DNA of 53,006 nucleotides, taken from an uncultured Lewinella sp. (GTDB taxonomy: Bacteria; Bacteroidota; Bacteroidia; Chitinophagales; Saprospiraceae). The stretch covers positions 1-53,006 of the forward strand of contig CAJXMP010000002.1 of NCBI GenBank assembly GCA_913056515.1. The letters run 5' to 3'. Made by a program: the position numbers and the translations under genes. The notes beneath the pieces are model-generated. The model was not told where the DNA came from, did no database searches, and saw only the letters and a program-made list of their open reading frames with translations. This document shows, piece after piece, positions 10,846 to 19,956 of this stretch (positions are counted from its first letter, which is position 1; each line of letters begins with the position of its first letter).

Positions 10846-12319
10846 GTGGTTTAGAAATTATGATGGATATCCAAGTTCCATATTCAAACAAACAAATTTC
10901 ACTCATATAAAAAGGCAAGGTTGACCATTCCATTGCAGGTAATGACTCCTTCAATATATGAATGGCTTCCAAGTCTGCATCACCCATTTTATACTTGCCT
11001 GTCTGTTTTAAAATTAAAAAAAGGTCATGAATAGGCTGATAAGCTGGGTGCTTTTTTAAATAGCGGTATCGATATTTATCCAATTGCTCTGATTTTTCAA
11101 AAAGTGCAGCCCAACCATTTGTATGAGCCATCAAGAAATCAATTAAGTGAATAGCAATGTTTAGTCCCAATTTATCACTAGAATAGATGGGTAATGAGTT
11201 CAGCCAATGCTTATGCCTAAAATTCCGGAAAAAATCCTGCTCATCTTGTATGAGTGCTTTTTGATTTAAAGCAAAAAACAAACCATACAGCAAGTAGAAT
11301 CCTTCCATAAAGGGCAGCTCCAAATTTTTTATTTCCTTAATCACTGGGAAAAAAGATCTAAAAACCTCGAAAGCCTGCTGTAAATCTCCTTTGCGTAAAA
11401 GTATCCGAACTTGAAGATATAATACTCTGCCATACTCTAAATCATTCCCATTATTAGGAAAACTTTGGATTAACAGGAGTGCATCGTCTAGTTGATTTAA
11501 GTGAAAATAAATTTGCCCTTTCAACAATTTTAGATTGTCTAATAGCCTTTGATCAACCTTTGCACTCGACTTAGAAAAATGAATTTCCTTTTCCGTTATG
11601 TAAGCTAAAGCAGCTTGATAATTACACTCCACAATAGCCTTTAAAACCCAGGATGAATGGTAGTAGAAATGTGCATATTTCGATGAAGAATCAGGCGCTT
11701 TATATTGCTGGAAATCTACATCGAACACATCGCTTATTTTTCCTAACCTAAAATTGTAAAGGTGATGGGTCAAAGAGAAATAAACATTGGTCCAATGTTG
11801 CTCCTCTTCAAACAACTTTAAAAATCGCTGTGCATCCTTTTCCATGTGGACATACTCAATAGCATCCCACTTTAAAAGCATGTAATAACGCTTTAAAAAA
11901 TCCGCAAACTTGAATGCTTGTCTATATTTCTTATTTCGCTTCGCAAGTGACAGGCCTTTTTTAGCAAAATATTTACATAATTCTAAATGCCCGCTCTGCT
12001 TAAGTTGAATGGTCAACAACCAATAATTCGATAAGGTATTAGCATTATAGGCTTTAAAAGCTGATTGGTTAGCTATTAAGAATTCATCGATTAATCGTTG
12101 CAAATAACGCGCTTTGAATTTGTTGTAAGCAGCTGTATTACCTGAAGGATATAACTTATTCTTGATAGAGGATTCCTGAGCATTCTGCATAATCGCAGTA
12201 CTGTACTCGATAAATTTATCAGATAGCTTAGTTTGATGAAGTGGGTTAAAGATTTTGGGACACTCCTGATCTAAATAGATCACGAAGACTTTAAGTAACT
12301 TAAAATCCATAGTTTTCAT
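10826..12319 (-). CDS. hypothetical protein, helical-repeat/TPR-like
   Basis: About 497 aa from ATG at 12319 (ORF-track start 12325 is TTG). Leu-rich alternating helices such as LKGQIYFHLNQLDDALLLIQSFPNNGNDLEYGRVLYLQVRILLRKGDLQQAFEVFRSF resemble TPR. Stop overlaps the next gene by 20 bp. Confidence 0.7.
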   Translation of the reverse strand: MKTMDFKLLKVFVIYLDQECPKIFNPLHQTKLSDKFIEYSTAIMQNAQESSIKNKLYPSGNTAAYNKFKARYLQRLIDEFLIANQSAFKAYNANTLSNYWLLTIQLKQSGHLELCKYFAKKGLSLAKRNKKYRQAFKFADFLKRYYMLLKWDAIEYVHMEKDAQRFLKLFEEEQHWTNVYFSLTHHLYNFRLGKISDVFDVDFQQYKAPDSSSKYAHFYYHSSWVLKAIVECNYQAALAYITEKEIHFSKSSAKVDQRLLDNLKLLKGQIYFHLNQLDDALLLIQSFPNNGNDLEYGRVLYLQVRILLRKGDLQQAFEVFRSFFPVIKEIKNLELPFMEGFYLLYGLFFALNQKALIQDEQDFFRNFRHKHWLNSLPIYSSDKLGLNIAIHLIDFLMAHTNGWAALFEKSEQLDKYRYRYLKKHPAYQPIHDLFLILKQTGKYKMGDADLEAIHILKESLPAMEWSTLPFYMSEICLFEYGTWISIIISKPHAIEQD

Positions 12320-12468
12320 TTGCAAAATAAACCGGCAACATATTGGTTGTCAGCAAAATAGTTTTCAAGGGGGTGAATTTCTATTCGTTTTTGCTTGTCT
12401 TTTTTGGGTTGAACTGTACTTTAAAATAGCATTTGCGTAGGATAAATTAAAATAAAAAATCTACAACT

Positions 12469-12687
12469 ATGCAAATTCAAAAATTCATCTCCCGTACCCG
12501 AAGATTAGACCATTTGATTCGAAGAAAGTCAACAGGATCACCAGCCCAGTTAGCGAATAGATTGGGTGTTTCAGAAGCAACCGTCTATAGATATATCCAG
12601 GAACTCAAGGATATGGGCGCACCAATAAAGTACTGTAGAGAAAGACAAAGCTATAAGTATGAAAAAGATTACGAGCTGGAATTCTAA
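12469..12687 (+). CDS. small HTH-domain protein (HTH_11-like DNA-binding)
   Basis: 72 aa: TGSPAQLANRLGVSEATVYRYIQELKDMGAPIKYCRERQSYKY is a helix-turn-helix plus short wing. Confidence 0.85.
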   Translation: MQIQKFISRTRRLDHLIRRKSTGSPAQLANRLGVSEATVYRYIQELKDMGAPIKYCRERQSYKYEKDYELEF

Positions 12688-12690
12688 AAA

Positions 12691-12810
12691 AAGGCAGTCC
12701 CTTTTCATTTTGGAATATGTTTGGGGAACTATAGATTAAACTAGTGAGAGTTCCGAAAAGGGCTGCACAACCTATTTATTAAACGCTTCTGATTAAGGTT
12801 GTGCTGCCTT
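12691..12810. ncRNA. candidate structured RNA/three-way junction 3' of HTH gene (strand unresolved)
   Basis: Perfect complementary arms: AAGGCA(12691-12696)/TGCCTT(12805-12810); CCCTTTTC(12699-12706)/GAAAAGGG(12755-12762); GGAACT(12725-12730)/AGTTCC(12749-12754); GCACAACC(12765-12772)/GGTTGTGC(12797-12804). Confidence 0.45.
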
Positions 12811-12821
12811 ATTTGGATAAA

Positions 12822-12866
12822 TTTTAAAAAAAAAGAGGAGATTGTATATGATCTCCTCTCCTTTTT
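12822..12866 (-). terminator. intrinsic terminator of DUF4920 gene
   Basis: GAGGAGAT(12835-12842)-TGTATATG-ATCTCCTC(12851-12858); minus-strand U-tract from the A9 run. Confidence 0.75.
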
Positions 12867-13368
12867 AATTCGTAACCTTTACACCTGAAGCGTAAAACTT
12901 CAGTTGATATTCTGGCTCTGTGATTTGCTCTACTTCTTCTGGAGAAAGACCTGCATCCTCAGCATAATGCCTTAACTCATCTACCGGCGTCATTTCCGAG
13001 AAAGCCTTTCCATTCATGGCAATTTTTGCACCGCTTAAGTCTTTTGGAACAAAAAATCCATAATCCCTAAATCGAACATTTATGACCTGGCTAGTATCCA
13101 GTTCAGACACTACAGTCATCCAACATCCTTTGACTTGACAAACCTCTTTTACCACACCATACACCACTGCATCTAAAGAATCAGATTCAGCAATTTGTGA
13201 TGCATCAATATTCAATATATCCTCTGCTTTTTCATCAGAAAAATCCTCTCCATACAATCCTGGATTATCAACTTCTGTTGATTCATTCTGCTCAGCAGCT
13301 CCTTGTTGTTCATTCGTACATGCAAAAATTGAAATAGCAAATACCCCTAGAAACCAAAGTCTTTTCAT
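12865..13368 (-). CDS. DUF4920-like lipoprotein
   Basis: MKRLWFLGVFAISIFACTNEQ lipobox; VYGVVKEVCQVKGCWMTVVSE...VRFRDYGFFVPKDLSGAKIAMNGKAF. ORF-track start 13413 overlaps TATTTTTG (13391-13398 minus), so the internal Met at 13368 is preferred. Confidence 0.8.
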   Translation of the reverse strand: MKRLWFLGVFAISIFACTNEQQGAAEQNESTEVDNPGLYGEDFSDEKAEDILNIDASQIAESDSLDAVVYGVVKEVCQVKGCWMTVVSELDTSQVINVRFRDYGFFVPKDLSGAKIAMNGKAFSEMTPVDELRHYAEDAGLSPEEVEQITEPEYQLKFYASGVKVTN

Positions 13369-13390
13369 TTTTTCCGTTTTTATTTCAAAA

Positions 13391-13398
13391 CAAAAATA
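13391..13398 (-). promoter_or_regulatory. -7 promoter element for DUF4920 gene
   Basis: CAAAAATA = minus-strand TATTTTTG, 22 bp before ATG 13368. Confidence 0.5.
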
Positions 13399-13574
13399 AT
13401 AATATTCTGTCAACCTACCACTATCAAAATTTCATCGAAAGATTTCCACCTTTAATCCTAAAAAAATTCTTAAAAGCATTAAATTATAAAATATTTATAT
13501 GTATAAAATGTTTATTTGAAGAATAAAATTTCATACTAGACCTAACATCTAGCTAATTAAAAACCGATTGAAGC

Positions 13575-15140
13575 ATGAGACCCTTACTTTTGATTTTTTC
13601 ATTTGGATTTTTACCCTACTTAGTAGAAGCTCAATGTATAGTAGGTGATTGTTTGAATAACTACAGTAGTTACAAATTCTCCGATGGTGGTGTTTACAAA
13701 GGAGATTTCCATGAAGGCAAGCCGCATGGACAAGGAACCATTACCTACAGAGATAACAGTCAGTACACCGGAGCATGGGCCAACGGCACTTATAATGGCA
13801 ACGGTACCTTCACTAATGCTGATGGCAAATATGAAGGTCACTTTAATCAGGGTAAATTTCACGGCTTTGGCGTTTTCCACTTCTCGAATGGTGACATCTA
13901 TGAAGGTCAATGGAACAATCATAAACAACATGGTTTTGGGATTATCCTAAAATTAGATGGAGCAAAGTTTGAAGGATATTTTCATCATGGACAAATGCAT
14001 GGACCTGGTACCATTACGCATACGGATGGTCGAAGCTTTGAAAGTGTGTGGCAATATGGTAAACTACCATCCAATTCATCAAGAATGGTAAGACATAATA
14101 ATGACTTCAGCTTTAACTGTAATGAGCAGTATTGTCATGAAAATACAGGTACCTATCAATATGAAAACGGAAATATTTATAAGGGGGAATTCTTTGATGG
14201 AAGACCCAAAGGATCTGGTCAGTTAATTTATCCCAATGGGGATATTTATAATGGAGAGTTTTCCAACGACAAGCCCAATGGCAAAGGGAAAAAAGTATTT
14301 GTTGATGGAGGAGAGATTCATGGGGAGTTCCACAACGGCAACATAGTTAGAACATTTACAGACTTTGATGTATATCCTCAAGATTATTATGAAGATACGC
14401 AAGCGGCTGATGTAGATATATATGCAGTGTTGGTTGGTGTAAGTGCCTACCCTGGTGATATAGATGACATCTTATATGCGGATGAAGACGCCATGCGGAT
14501 GTATTTTCATTTGAGATCCAAAGAAGGAGGTGCCCTTCAAAAATCACAGATTCGATTGCTAACCAACCAGGAAGCCACCAAAGATAATATCTTGAAAGCC
14601 ACTGCTGAAGTATTTAGTCAAGCAGATGAAAATGATATGGTTATATTTTATTATTCCGGTCATGGTCAATACAATGGCTTTATACCTATTGATTACCATT
14701 ATGGAAAATTAGTCAACTACCAAGCTTTAAGCGAAATCTTTAAGGCATCAAAAGCTAAACATAAATTGATTATCGCAGATGCATGTAGATCAGGAGCAAT
14801 GCCTGATTTTACAGAAAAGGGAATAGGTGAAAGACAGGAGGATATTAACCCCAATTTTTATAAACACTTATATCATTCAGAACCAGGATATGCCTTCTTA
14901 TTATCTTCAACATCAAGGGAATTGTCCTATGAACATGACCCTTTAAGAGCTGGTGTATTTAGTTACTATCTAATCAAAGGAATTAAAGGTCAAGCCAATA
15001 AGAATAATGATGAATTAATTTCTATTGCTGAATTATACAAATTCATCTCTAGCAACGTGAAGCGCTACACAGATGGGAAACAAACGCCTATCATTTATGG
15101 TGATTTTGATGGTAGAACACCTATAAGTTCTATGAAATAA
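13575..15140 (+). CDS. secreted MORN-repeat protein with C-terminal caspase-fold (peptidase C14/metacaspase-like) domain
   Basis: Signal peptide MRPLLLIFSFGFLPYLVEAQ; multiple G-x-Y-x-G-x(n)-G-x-G MORN repeats; catalytic dyad motifs FYYSGHGQ and LIIADACRSG. Confidence 0.88.
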   Translation: MRPLLLIFSFGFLPYLVEAQCIVGDCLNNYSSYKFSDGGVYKGDFHEGKPHGQGTITYRDNSQYTGAWANGTYNGNGTFTNADGKYEGHFNQGKFHGFGVFHFSNGDIYEGQWNNHKQHGFGIILKLDGAKFEGYFHHGQMHGPGTITHTDGRSFESVWQYGKLPSNSSRMVRHNNDFSFNCNEQYCHENTGTYQYENGNIYKGEFFDGRPKGSGQLIYPNGDIYNGEFSNDKPNGKGKKVFVDGGEIHGEFHNGNIVRTFTDFDVYPQDYYEDTQAADVDIYAVLVGVSAYPGDIDDILYADEDAMRMYFHLRSKEGGALQKSQIRLLTNQEATKDNILKATAEVFSQADENDMVIFYYSGHGQYNGFIPIDYHYGKLVNYQALSEIFKASKAKHKLIIADACRSGAMPDFTEKGIGERQEDINPNFYKHLYHSEPGYAFLLSSTSRELSYEHDPLRAGVFSYYLIKGIKGQANKNNDELISIAELYKFISSNVKRYTDGKQTPIIYGDFDGRTPISSMK

Positions 15141-15147
15141 TTTATCT

Positions 15148-15172
15148 AAGGCAGTTTATACTGCCTTTTTTT
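15148..15172 (+). terminator. intrinsic terminator of first MORN-caspase gene
   Basis: AAGGCAGT-TTAT-ACTGCCTTTTTTT. Confidence 0.85.
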
Positions 15173-15252
15173 GATACCCTTCATAATGAAAAAAGGTATT
15201 TTGTCGTTAATTGAATCATACAATACCATCAAACTAATCATAACATTCTATC

Positions 15253-17235
15253 ATGTATTCTAAATCTCGCCGCATCAAATACTTCCTTTCCCTTTCAGCT
15301 CTACTGTTTTGTCTACTCCAAGCTCATGCACAAGAATGCCAAACAGGAAATTGCACCAATGGAACGGGTATAATGACTTTTGCATCAGGTGGAAAATATT
15401 TAGGTCACTTTAAAGATGGCAAAGCAAATGGAATTGGAAAATTCATTTATTCCGATGGTTCTATATACCAGGGTAATTGGCTAAACAATTATCCCGAGGG
15501 GCAGGGAATCAAAATATATCCTGATGGATCGAGAACAGAAGGCTGGTGGAGTAAAGGGAAACCTACTGATCCACCTCAGTCAGAAGAGCCAGCTGAAGCA
15601 GTTGCAGTTGCCTCCAAAAAAGAAGAAGTCCAAGCTGAAGTAATGGATGCCATTATAAAAGAAGAGAAAAAATTAAGCTTACAAGAAAGACTTAGTAATC
15701 CGGACAATAAACCTCAACAAACCGGATGTATTAGCGGTGATTGCACCAATGGCAAAGGTATCTACATATACCCTTCTGGTGCTGCTTATATTGGAGAATT
15801 CAAGGATGGACTTATTCATGGTATAGGTGTTTGTTATTATCCCAATGGGAGCAAGTATCAAGGAAATTGGGTGAAGCGATATCCAGAAGGAAGGGGAACC
15901 AAAATAAGTGCTGATGGTAGAAAATGGACTGGACAATGGAAAAAGGGTCAACCTCTAGATAATGATGGACAAGTGATTGCAGAACTATTTCCAAATGAAT
16001 CTAATAATGAGTTAGAAGCCAATGTTCAAACTGGATGTGTTTCTGGTGATTGTACTTCAGGTATTGGTATTTTCGCTTATGCCAATGGTGCACGGTATGA
16101 GGGCAGTTTCAAAAATGGAAAACCCAACGGTAGAGGTGCATTCTACTACCCAGATGAAAGCACCTATGTTGGAGATGTACAAGATGGTTTGTACCATGGG
16201 GATGGTGAATACACTAGACCAGATGGCCATACGCTTTCTGGTATGTGGGAAGAAGGAACATTAGTGGAAGACCAAAATATGGTTGCTAATGTGGGCTGCA
16301 TCGAAGGAGATTGTTCAAATGGTTATGGCACCTTAGTCAAGCCCAATGGAGACCAATATGTCGGAAACTTTAAAAACGGTGTCTACCATGGTCATGGCAC
16401 ATTAATAGGTGCTGACGGATCAGAAATCAAAGGCAATTGGTATAAGGGCATATTTGAAGCGAGTAAAACCTCTGAAATGCCTACTCGCAAACCCAAACGA
16501 GGTTTCAAAAGACCAAAAGTGTATGCTGTAGTAGTAGGCGTATCATCCTATGATCACATGCCTACCCTTAAGTATACGGATGATGACGCATATAGAGTTT
16601 ACGCTTTTTTAAGATCACCCAAAGGGGGAGCACTGGAGGGAGATCAAATCAGTGTCTTAATTGATGAAGCAGCTACAAAAGTGAAGATTATAGAAGCCAT
16701 GCGCAGTACTTTTGCCAAAGCTGGTCCAGAAGATCTGATCATGCTCTACTTCTCTGGACATGGCTTAAATGGTGCTTTTTTACCTATTGATTTTGATGGA
16801 TACAACAACCGTCTTGACCACGAAACCATTAAATCAATTTTAGAGGAAAGCGACGCTAAATACAAAATCTGCATTGCAGATGCCTGTCACTCTGGTTCTT
16901 TACTAGCTATGAAAAGTGGTGAAGACAAGACCATCATTGAATCTTATTATGATCAATTGGCTCAAGCTAAAGCAGGTACAGCTCTTATTATGTCTTCTAA
17001 GTCTCAAGAAACCTCTTTAGAGTCTCAGGGTCTAAGACAAGGAGTATTTAGTCACTACCTCATCAAAGGATTAGAAGGAGAAGCAGATATACAGCCAAGG
17101 GATAGAATAGTTACCATAGCAGAGCTTTTTGAATTCATCAATACAAATGTAAAAGCATATACTGGCAAAAGACAAACTCCGGTAATTCAAGGGGATTTCG
17201 ATCCAAATATGCCGGTCAGTGTACTTGGATTGTAA
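15253..17235 (+). CDS. secreted MORN-repeat protein with C-terminal caspase-fold domain (paralog of 13575..15140)
   Basis: Signal peptide ...YFLSLSALLFCLLQAHAQ; four C-x4-C + MORN blocks; LYFSGHGLNGAFLPIDFDG and CIADACHSGS caspase motifs. Confidence 0.9.
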   Translation: MYSKSRRIKYFLSLSALLFCLLQAHAQECQTGNCTNGTGIMTFASGGKYLGHFKDGKANGIGKFIYSDGSIYQGNWLNNYPEGQGIKIYPDGSRTEGWWSKGKPTDPPQSEEPAEAVAVASKKEEVQAEVMDAIIKEEKKLSLQERLSNPDNKPQQTGCISGDCTNGKGIYIYPSGAAYIGEFKDGLIHGIGVCYYPNGSKYQGNWVKRYPEGRGTKISADGRKWTGQWKKGQPLDNDGQVIAELFPNESNNELEANVQTGCVSGDCTSGIGIFAYANGARYEGSFKNGKPNGRGAFYYPDESTYVGDVQDGLYHGDGEYTRPDGHTLSGMWEEGTLVEDQNMVANVGCIEGDCSNGYGTLVKPNGDQYVGNFKNGVYHGHGTLIGADGSEIKGNWYKGIFEASKTSEMPTRKPKRGFKRPKVYAVVVGVSSYDHMPTLKYTDDDAYRVYAFLRSPKGGALEGDQISVLIDEAATKVKIIEAMRSTFAKAGPEDLIMLYFSGHGLNGAFLPIDFDGYNNRLDHETIKSILEESDAKYKICIADACHSGSLLAMKSGEDKTIIESYYDQLAQAKAGTALIMSSKSQETSLESQGLRQGVFSHYLIKGLEGEADIQPRDRIVTIAELFEFINTNVKAYTGKRQTPVIQGDFDPNMPVSVLGL

Positions 17236-17242
17236 TAAAGCA

Positions 17243-17272
17243 GGTAATATCTAGTTGGTATTACCTTTTTTT
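17243..17272 (+). terminator. intrinsic terminator of second MORN-caspase gene
   Basis: GGTAATA-TCTAGTTGG-TATTACCTTTTTTT. Confidence 0.8.
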
Positions 17273-17328
17273 GACTGCTGTTTAAACCATTAACAACGAT
17301 TTTGCTTTATATCTAAAAAGAAACAATT

Positions 17329-17919
17329 ATGCGTTACCTAATACTAAGCACACTGCTAATACTAAGTGCCACAACTTGGGCCCAGAAATATGAAAAAGCG
17401 ACCTTTGGCGGCGGATGCTTTTGGTGTGTAGAAGCAGTTTTTGAAGAATTAGAAGGAGTTGTATCTGTAGTATCAGGCTATTCAGGAGATACTAAATACT
17501 ATTCCTACGAAGAAGTTTGTACGGGTAGAACCAAACATGCAGAAGTGGTTCAAATAACCTACGATCCTTCGAAGATAGACTTTAAATTTTTATGTGAAGT
17601 TTTTTTTACAACACATGATCCTACAACCTTGAATCGACAAGGGAATGATAGAGGCCCTCAATACCGCTCCGTCATTTTTTATCACAATAACAAGCAAAAG
17701 GAAATTGCTATGAATGTTAAAAGAATCTTCGCGACTACGCTTTGGGAAGACCCTGTGGTGACTGAAATTTCGCCCTTCATAAAATTTTATGATGCAGAAC
17801 AATACCACCAAGATTTCTATGAAAATAATACCTCTTACGGGTATTGTAGAGTAATCATTAATCCCAAAATTGAAAAGTTCAGGAAGCAATATGCTGCTTA
17901 TCTTAAAAAATCCAACTAA
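17329..17919 (+). CDS. msrA: peptide-methionine (S)-S-oxide reductase with signal peptide
   Basis: [19 protein letters not shown] signal; [30 protein letters not shown] canonical MsrA active site. Confidence 0.95.
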   Translation: MRYLILSTLLILSATTWAQKYEKATFGGGCFWCVEAVFEELEGVVSVVSGYSGDTKYYSYEEVCTGRTKHAEVVQITYDPSKIDFKFLCEVFFTTHDPTTLNRQGNDRGPQYRSVIFYHNNKQKEIAMNVKRIFATTLWEDPVVTEISPFIKFYDAEQYHQDFYENNTSYGYCRVIINPKIEKFRKQYAAYLKKSN

Positions 17920-18284
17920 TGAGTAAGTCTTATAATCCACTGAGTCCGGAGGAAGCAAGAGTAATTCTGCATAAAGGAACTGAAAGGCCCTTTACTGGGG
18001 AGTATAATGATCATAAGGTAGCAGGCACTTATTCTTGCCGTCAATGCGATACACCACTGTACCAATCCGAGGACAAATTCAGTTCTGGTTGTGGTTGGCC
18101 GAGTTTTGATGATGAAATAGCAGGTGCAGTAGAACGCGTCCCTGATGCAGATGGTCGACGAACTGAAATTATTTGCTCGAATTGTAAAGGGCACCTTGGG
18201 CATGTCTTTTTAGGAGAACGATTTACCGCAAAAAACACCAGGCACTGCGTTAATTCCATTTCACTCAAGTTCACACCTAAATAA
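17919..18284 (+). CDS. msrB: peptide-methionine (R)-S-oxide reductase
   Basis: [52 protein letters not shown] overlap with msrA. No signal peptide evident. Confidence 0.95.
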   Translation: MSKSYNPLSPEEARVILHKGTERPFTGEYNDHKVAGTYSCRQCDTPLYQSEDKFSSGCGWPSFDDEIAGAVERVPDADGRRTEIICSNCKGHLGHVFLGERFTAKNTRHCVNSISLKFTPK

Positions 18285-18309
18285 TAGGGTAACTACATTC
18301 CTATTGTAT

Positions 18310-18317
18310 TATATTTG
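18310..18317 (+). promoter_or_regulatory. -7 promoter element for MOSC gene
   Basis: TATATTTG matches TAnnTTTG. Confidence 0.45.
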
Positions 18318-18338
18318 GTTAATACAAAATCAGCTGTT

Positions 18339-18824
18339 ATGGCCAATAAACTAGATCAACTCGTTCTTCATGCACCTCAAAGAGGGACTGTAACCTATAT
18401 TTCTTATCGCACAGAACGAAGAGGTGAGGTTATTCCTGCTGATTCCGTCCAAATAGAGGAAGGAAAAGGTATTGCTAATGATCATTACGGCAAGTTAGGC
18501 AACCGAATGGTCACCATTATGCAGGAAGAACACCTAGCAACAGTAGCGGCACTTTGCGGGAAATCAAATATTGATCCTAAAGATACCCGCAGAAATATCT
18601 TAGTAAAAGGGTTTAATCTTAAAGCCCTTGTTGGAAAACAATTCAGCCTAGGGTCTGAAGTTATTCTAAAAGGAACGGGAGATTGTGTTCCTTGTGATCG
18701 AATGGAAGAAAACATCGGCCCTGGAGGGTATCAAGCTATGGTGGGCCATGGTGGCATAACTTGTAAAGTCATTCGTGGAGGTCAAGTCAGAATCGGGGAT
18801 GAACTAGCTGTATTGAGTGAATAG
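18339..18824 (+). CDS. MOSC domain-containing protein
   Basis: GIANDHYGKLGNRMVTIMQEEH, DTRRNILVKGFNLKALVGKQF, GDCVPCDRME. Start moved to ATG 18339 because the 18315 TTG start sits within TATATTTG (18310-18317). Confidence 0.85.
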   Translation: MANKLDQLVLHAPQRGTVTYISYRTERRGEVIPADSVQIEEGKGIANDHYGKLGNRMVTIMQEEHLATVAALCGKSNIDPKDTRRNILVKGFNLKALVGKQFSLGSEVILKGTGDCVPCDRMEENIGPGGYQAMVGHGGITCKVIRGGQVRIGDELAVLSE

Positions 18825-18841
18825 ATAATACCCACCCAACA

Positions 18842-19603
18842 CTAGTCTCTAGTGATTCCCTCTTCAGCAAATTCTTTTCGAAGTTTTAATATATCTGTAT
18901 CAATCCATTGTTGCGCCTCGGCTAATAATTTTTCCGGATCATCACCGTATATCGCAGGACCTACAGAGGCCTTGATATAAACTTCTTTTTTGCCAAAGGT
19001 TTTAAAGAAATGAGGTAAAAACATATCTGTACCTATCCAGGAATCTTCATCTTTAGAAAATTCAATAGACATTGGAATAACTGGTACACCTAACTTCGCC
19101 GCTAAACGAAAAGATCCCAATTTAAATTGAAGGGTCTTTGGGTCTGCAGTGGTGGTTCCTTCTGGATAGATAAGGATATTATTTCCTTTTTTTAATTCTT
19201 TTTCCATCCCAGCAAGGGTATCCTTTCTACTTTGTCGATCCTCTCTTCGCACAAACAGTACTCCGGTATAATCTGCTAAAAATCCAATCAAGGGCCAGCT
19301 ACTCACCTCTGCTTTTGATACAGGCATAGCTTTAACCAATCGTAGAGCTGTCATGGGATCAAAATAAGATTTGTGGTTTTGAACGATTATGGCAGGTCCC
19401 TCAATTTCAGGAAGAACACCTTTCATATCCAACTTCACCCCTACTCGCTTGATCGTATATCTAACCCACTTACGCCTAACTTCCAATATATAATCCTGTC
19501 CTTTTTGCTTATCCAATTTAAGACTGACCATGATTCGCATCACTGTCCAAACCGCTGTAACCAAAAAGAAAGAAAATCGATATGTTGCCCTAATCTTACT
19601 CAT
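18842..19603 (-). CDS. 1-acyl-sn-glycerol-3-phosphate acyltransferase (PlsC family)
   Basis: VQNHKSYFDPMTA (variant of NHx4D), VFVRREDRQSR, NILIYPEGTTT. Confidence 0.88.
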   Translation of the reverse strand: MSKIRATYRFSFFLVTAVWTVMRIMVSLKLDKQKGQDYILEVRRKWVRYTIKRVGVKLDMKGVLPEIEGPAIIVQNHKSYFDPMTALRLVKAMPVSKAEVSSWPLIGFLADYTGVLFVRREDRQSRKDTLAGMEKELKKGNNILIYPEGTTTADPKTLQFKLGSFRLAAKLGVPVIPMSIEFSKDEDSWIGTDMFLPHFFKTFGKKEVYIKASVGPAIYGDDPEKLLAEAQQWIDTDILKLRKEFAEEGITRD

Positions 19604-19810
19604 CCTTTAACCTCGTTTTTCTATGCCCTAAGGCACATCATTAAAATCTAAATTAAATAAAATCAACCAATACAATAGAGAAGGAGGAATTCCACATTAA
19701 AACTAATAAACCAAGCTTTGAGTTTATTATATTTCAATAGAAGAGTCTAAACTTTTAAATATTTAAGAAAACAAGTCCAGTTAGAATAGTGGATTTAATC
19801 TAAATCAAAT

Positions 19811-19818
19811 TAACTTTG
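19811..19818 (+). promoter_or_regulatory. -7 promoter element for malic enzyme gene
   Basis: TAACTTTG matches TAnnTTTG; implies a leader of about 130 nt. Confidence 0.4.
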
Positions 19819-19956
19819 ATGCTTCATTTTTAAGCATGGTAGACTAGTAAAACATTTACAATAGACTAAAAGAATTGAAAATCAACAAGCTAACCAAATT
19901 AACAAGAGCAGTATGAAATTGCGGGTTGGCTTATGTATGAATCATAAAAAATCAAT

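Noticed and set aside
12469-12687. Small HTH protein as an antitoxin of a toxin-antitoxin pair
   Set aside because: No adjacent small toxin-like ORF; neighbours are a repeat protein on the opposite strand and a lipoprotein gene behind its own terminator.
12691-12810. Structured element as a plain intrinsic terminator of the HTH gene on the plus strand
   Set aside because: After the last stem the plus strand reads ATTTGGATAA, not a U-tract; the U-tract is only on the minus-strand side.
13620-16264. Antisense and alternate-frame ORFs in the MORN-caspase genes (13620..13931, 13684..13950, 14356..14547, 15679..15951, 15812..15994, 16022..16264)
   Set aside because: Repeat-periodic Gly-rich codons generate long open alternate frames; the MORN/caspase frame explains the sequence.
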